From: Melieria omissa
Lineage: Eukaryota; Arthropoda; Insecta; Diptera; Ulidiidae
Assembly (NCBI GenBank): GCA_963971225.1
Contig: OZ020267.1
Location: 83,813,648 to 83,877,647, forward strand
Length of the DNA: 64,000 nucleotides
Reading direction: 5' to 3'
The notes below the pieces were generated by a model. That model did no database searches, was not told where the DNA came from, and was given only the letters and a program-made list of their open reading frames with translations. Positions within the stretch are counted from its first letter, which is position 1. The number at the start of each line of letters is the position of its first letter. The translations under genes and the position numbers were made by a program. Shown here piece after piece: positions 59,985 through 64,000 of this stretch.

Positions 59985-62900
59985 TAATGAGCATATCGAT
60001 GCGCAAGGATAACATTGAAAAACTGCCTATTACAAAATACACACTCACCACTAAAGTGCTTATAGATTCCAAACGGTATGGGTTACGTTAATAAAAAACC
60101 CCTTAAAATGTAGCTAGAGATTGCAGCTTTATCAAATTAAATCAATAATTTGATTACTATTAGGCAATCATGAACAGATCGATGCGCAAGAGTGACATTA
60201 AATGGCTGCCTACTGCAAAATCGATAAAATGCTTGTAAAATATGATGATTCTAGGTTTATAGAAAAAATAATAACCTTAAAACCTAGCTGGAGTTTTGAG
60301 CTTTCATAAATGGGGTCAATCTTCTCGCTATCTCAAATAATGCAGGAGAATTTCGTTGTGGAAAAGTGATATCGACCACATGATACATCTATATCAGGGG
60401 TGCCCAAAGTCTTCTTATGGAAAAGCAAAAACCAATACATTTAAACTTGCCCAAAAAAATGCAAACAAATTATTTAATTAATTGAATTAGTTGAAAGCAC
60501 ATTGTGCATTTCGCTTGACCCTTAAAATTATAAGTGAAAAAAATATAATGTTCCCATTTGTCATTGCCGAAAGGCCAACCAATCGCCAAAACAAAAACTA
60601 CAAAAACAAAAGCATCTAATTTTGTTTCATACATAGAATTTCTTGAGGAAACAAAACAAAAATCCGCGCAGCCCCCACTCGTGTTGCTTCGTTGCTGTCA
60701 CAACAACGACTGATTGAAAGAATGCACCTCTGATCTATATAACCAATCAAATGCTTGTGGAACCTAAGTACGCACAATCACTTTAATCAAAATGGCGTCA
60801 AAATTAAGCCAGAGTGACCACCTTTCAATAATTTGGTAAATAAAAAAATATCCCACCGGCAGCATGATCGAAATTATGGCTGTTAAATCTCGACCCGTTA
60901 ACGGATTTTAATAATATTATGCCTTATTATTTAGCTAGACTCGTATGCTTTCTATAATGGTATCAATCATCCTTCTATACCCCAAGGTTCGAAAGCAAAT
61001 CGATTTGGAACGGTGACTTTGAAAAAATTGCTACTTGGGTGCAACCACTAAAATGCTTGTCAACACCAAATGCATAAGTGCATATTAATAATTGACCCCT
61101 TAAAATTTAGCCAGAGTCTTATGCTTTCTATATTGGTCCCTAACTTTTCATTATCCTTCAGGAATAATGAGCATATCGATGCGCAAGGATAACATTGAAA
61201 AACTGCCTATTACAAAATACACACTCACCACTAAAGTGCTTATAGATTCCAAACGGTATGGGTTACGTTAATAAAAAACCCCTTAAAATGAAGCTAGAGA
61301 TTGCAGCTTTATCAAATTAAATCAATAATTTGATTACTATTAGGCAATCATGAACAGATCGATGCGCAAGAGTGACATTAAATGGCTGCCTACTGCAAAA
61401 TCGATAAAATGCTTGTAAAATATGATGATTCTAGGTTTATAGAAAAAATAATAACCTTAAAACCTAGCTGGAGTTTTGAGCTTTCATAAATGGGGTCAAT
61501 CTTCTCGCTATCTCAAATAATGCAGGAGAATTTCGTTGTGGAAAAGTGATATCGACCACATGATACATCTATATCAGGGGTGCCCAAAGTCTTCTTATGG
61601 AAAAGCAAAAACCAATACATTTAAACTTGCCCAAAAAAATGCAAACAAATTATTTAATTAATTGAATTAGTTGAAAGCACATTGTGCATTTCGCTTGACC
61701 CTTAAAATTATAAGTGAAAAAAATATAATGTTCCCATTTGTCATTGCCGAAAGGCCAACCAATCGCCAAAACAAAAACTACAACAACAAAAGCATCTAAT
61801 TTTTTTTCATACATAGAATTTCTTGAGGAAACAAAACAAAAATCCGCGCAGCCCCCACACGTGTTGCTTCGTTGCTGTCACAACAACGACTGATTGAAAG
61901 AATGCACCTCTGATCTATATAACCAATCAAATGCTTGTGGAACCTAAGCACGCACAATCACTTTAATCAAAATGGCGTCAAAATTAAGCCAGAGTGACCA
62001 CCTTTCACCAATTTGGTAAATAAAAAAAATATCCCACCGGCAGCATGATCGAAATTATGGCTGTTAAATCTCGACCCGTTAACGGATTTTAATATTATTA
62101 TGCCTTATTATTTAGCTACACTCGTATGCTTTCTATAATGGTATCAATCATCCTTCTATACCCCAAGGTTCGAAAGCAAATCGATTTGGAACGGTGACTT
62201 TGAAAAAATTGCTACTTGGGTGCAACCACTAAAATGCTTGTCAACACCAAATGCATAAGTGCATATTAATAATTGACCCCTTAAAATTTAGCCAGAGTCT
62301 TATGCTTTCTATATTGGTCCCTAACTTTTCATTATCCTTCAGGAATAATGAGCATATCGATGCGCAAGGATAACATTGAAAAACTGCCTATTACAAAATA
62401 CACACTCACCACTAAAGTGCTTATAGATTCCAAACGGTATGGGTTACGTTAATAAAAAACCCCTTAAAATGTAGCTAGAGATTGCAGCTTTATCAAATTA
62501 AATCAATAATTTGATTACTATTAGGCAATCATGAACAGATCGATGCGCAAGAGTGACATTAAATGGCTGCCTACTGCAAAATCGATAAAATGCTTGTAAA
62601 ATATGATGATTCTAGGTTTATAGAAAAAATAATAACCTTAAAACCTAGCTGGAGTTTTGAGCTTTCATAAATGGGGTCAATCTTCTCGCTATCTCAAATA
62701 ATGCAGGAGAATTTCGTTGTGGAAAAGTGATATCGACCACATGATACATCTATATCAGGGGTGCCCAAAGTCTTCTTATGGAAAAGCAAAAACCAATACA
62801 TTTAAACTTGCCCAAAAAAATGCAAACAAATTATTTAATTAATTGAATTAGTTGAAAGCACATTGTGCATTTCGCTTGACCCTTAAAATTATAAGTGAAA

Positions 62901-64000
62901 AAAATATAATGTTCCCATTTGTCATTGCCGAAAGGCCAACCAATCGCCAAAACAAAAACTACAACAACAAAAGCATCTAATTTTTTTTCATACATAGAAT
63001 TTCTTGAGGAAACAAAACAAAAATCCGCGCAGCCCCCACACGTGTTGCTTCGTTGCTGTCACAACAACGACTGATTGAAAGAATGCACCTCTGATCTATA
63101 TAACCAATCAAATGCTTGTGGAACCTAAGCACGCACAATCACTTTAATCAAAATGGCGTCAAAATTAAGCCAGAGTGACCACCTTTCACCAATTTGGTAA
63201 ATAAAAAAAATATCCCACCGGCAGCATGATCGAAATTATGGCTGTTAAATCTCGACCCGTTAACGGATTTTAATATTATTATGCCTTATTATTTAGCTAC
63301 ACTCGTATGCTTTCTATAATGGTATCAATCATCCTTCTATACCCCAAGGTTCGAAAGCAAATCGATTTGGAACGGTGACTTTGAAAAAATTGCTACTTGG
63401 GTGCAACCACTAAAATGCTTGTCAACACCAAATGCATAAGTGCATATTAATAATTGACCCCTTAAAATTTAGCCAGAGTCTTATGCTTTCTATATTGGTC
63501 CCTAACTTTTCATTATCCTTCAGGAATAATGAGCATATCGATGCGCAAGGATAACATTGAAAAACTGCCTATTACAAAATACACACTCACCACTAAAGTG
63601 CTTATAGATTCCAAACGGTATGGGTTACGTTAATAAAAAACCCCTTAAAATGTAGCTAGAGATTGCAGCTTTATCAAATTAAATCAATAATTTGATTACT
63701 ATTAGGCAATCATGAACAGATCGATGCGCAAGAGTGACATTAAATGGCTGCCTACTGCAAAATCGATAAAATGCTTGTAAAATATGATGATTCTAGGTTT
63801 ATAGAAAAAATAATAACCTTAAAACCTAGCTGGAGTTTTGAGCTTTCATAAATGGGGTCAATCTTCTCGCTATCTCAAATAATGCAGGAGAATTTCGTTG
63901 TGGAAAAGTGATATCGACCACATGATACATCTATATCAGGGGTGCCCAAAGTCTTCTTATGGAAAAGCAAAAACCAATACATTTAAAGTTGCCCAAAAAA
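59979..64000 (-). repeat. Satellite array block 4 (inverted orientation)
   Basis: About 3.4 copies of the same satellite read on the minus strand. The reverse-complement anchor ends at 60730, 61910 and 63091, giving periods of 1180 and 1181. The first inverted copy has private changes: CCACTCGTG in place of CCACACGTG at 60679, which destroys the E-box, and altered bases near 60603 and 60623. The next two copies are nearly identical to each other. The block continues past the window end. Confidence 0.97.

Larger units (their letters stand above)
55451..64000. repeat. Large inverted repeat (two arms of about 4 kb)
   Basis: The right arm from 59979 is the reverse complement of the left arm ending at 59472, so 59473-59978 (506 bp) is the spacer. 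The right arm reaches the window end, so the left partner extends at least to about 55451, apart from small indels such as the 18-bp AT insertion near 55415. The arms match almost base for base because the satellite copies are so similar. Confidence 0.85.

Noticed and set aside
1..64000. CRISPR array or prokaryotic repeat system
   Set aside because: The repeats are about 1.2 kb, contiguous and without unique spacers. The embedded elements are eukaryotic LINEs, and there are no cas genes.

Overview
The window is almost entirely a long-period satellite DNA array, interrupted by two non-LTR retrotransposons (LINEs). It looks like heterochromatin from an insect, most likely a fly. That identification rests on the style of the two LINEs (an APE-RT-RNaseH element with a DUF4780-like ORF1, and an RTE element with a GTAA tail) and on insect-like core-promoter motifs. 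It is an inference and I cannot name a species. I see no host protein-coding gene, tRNA, rRNA or CRISPR array.

Layout. 1-13557: direct (+) satellite monomers of about 1180 bp. 13558-18193: a 5'-truncated LINE of LOA/R1-group type, with an ORF1 remnant, an intact 1210-codon ORF2, a short 3'UTR with two hairpins, a (CCTAA)3 tail and a 15-bp target-site duplication (TSD). 18194-23478: satellite again. 23479-26756: an apparently full-length RTE-clade LINE with one intact ORF, a (GTAA)4 tail and a 14-bp TSD. 26757-59978: satellite without further interruption. At 59978/59979 the array abruptly switches orientation, and 59979-64000 is the same satellite on the minus strand. Using the anchor GAGGTGCATT I count 44 direct and 3 inverted copies. 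Periods are mostly 1180-1181 bp, with 1154, 1160, 1169-1170 and 1196-1199 bp variants caused by specific indels.

The monomer is not simple. About 840 bp of it consists of five degenerate subrepeats of 125-183 bp (named E, A, B, C, D here), and the start of a sixth (F) is still visible. In four of the five, an ATCGAT-like core lies exactly 68 bp before an AGCT box. The remaining roughly 275 bp is unrelated to the subrepeats. At the boundary each monomer has a TATATAG box 30 bp upstream of a TCAGTC initiator-like motif, followed by a 54-codon frame that is open in many copies. The array also shows two sequence subfamilies, dimeric higher-order periodicity, and duplicated multi-monomer blocks that can be tracked by private variants.

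How the parts may work together (inference). Satellite transcription from the TATA/Inr motif would run rightward in the direct part and leftward in the inverted part, so transcripts converge at 59979. A read-through RNA would fold back on itself over kilobases and could feed a small-RNA pathway. The RTE insertion landed so that a satellite TATA box sits 28 bp upstream of its first base, which could supply it with a promoter. Both LINEs have uninterrupted catalytic ORFs and perfect TSDs, so both insertions look recent.
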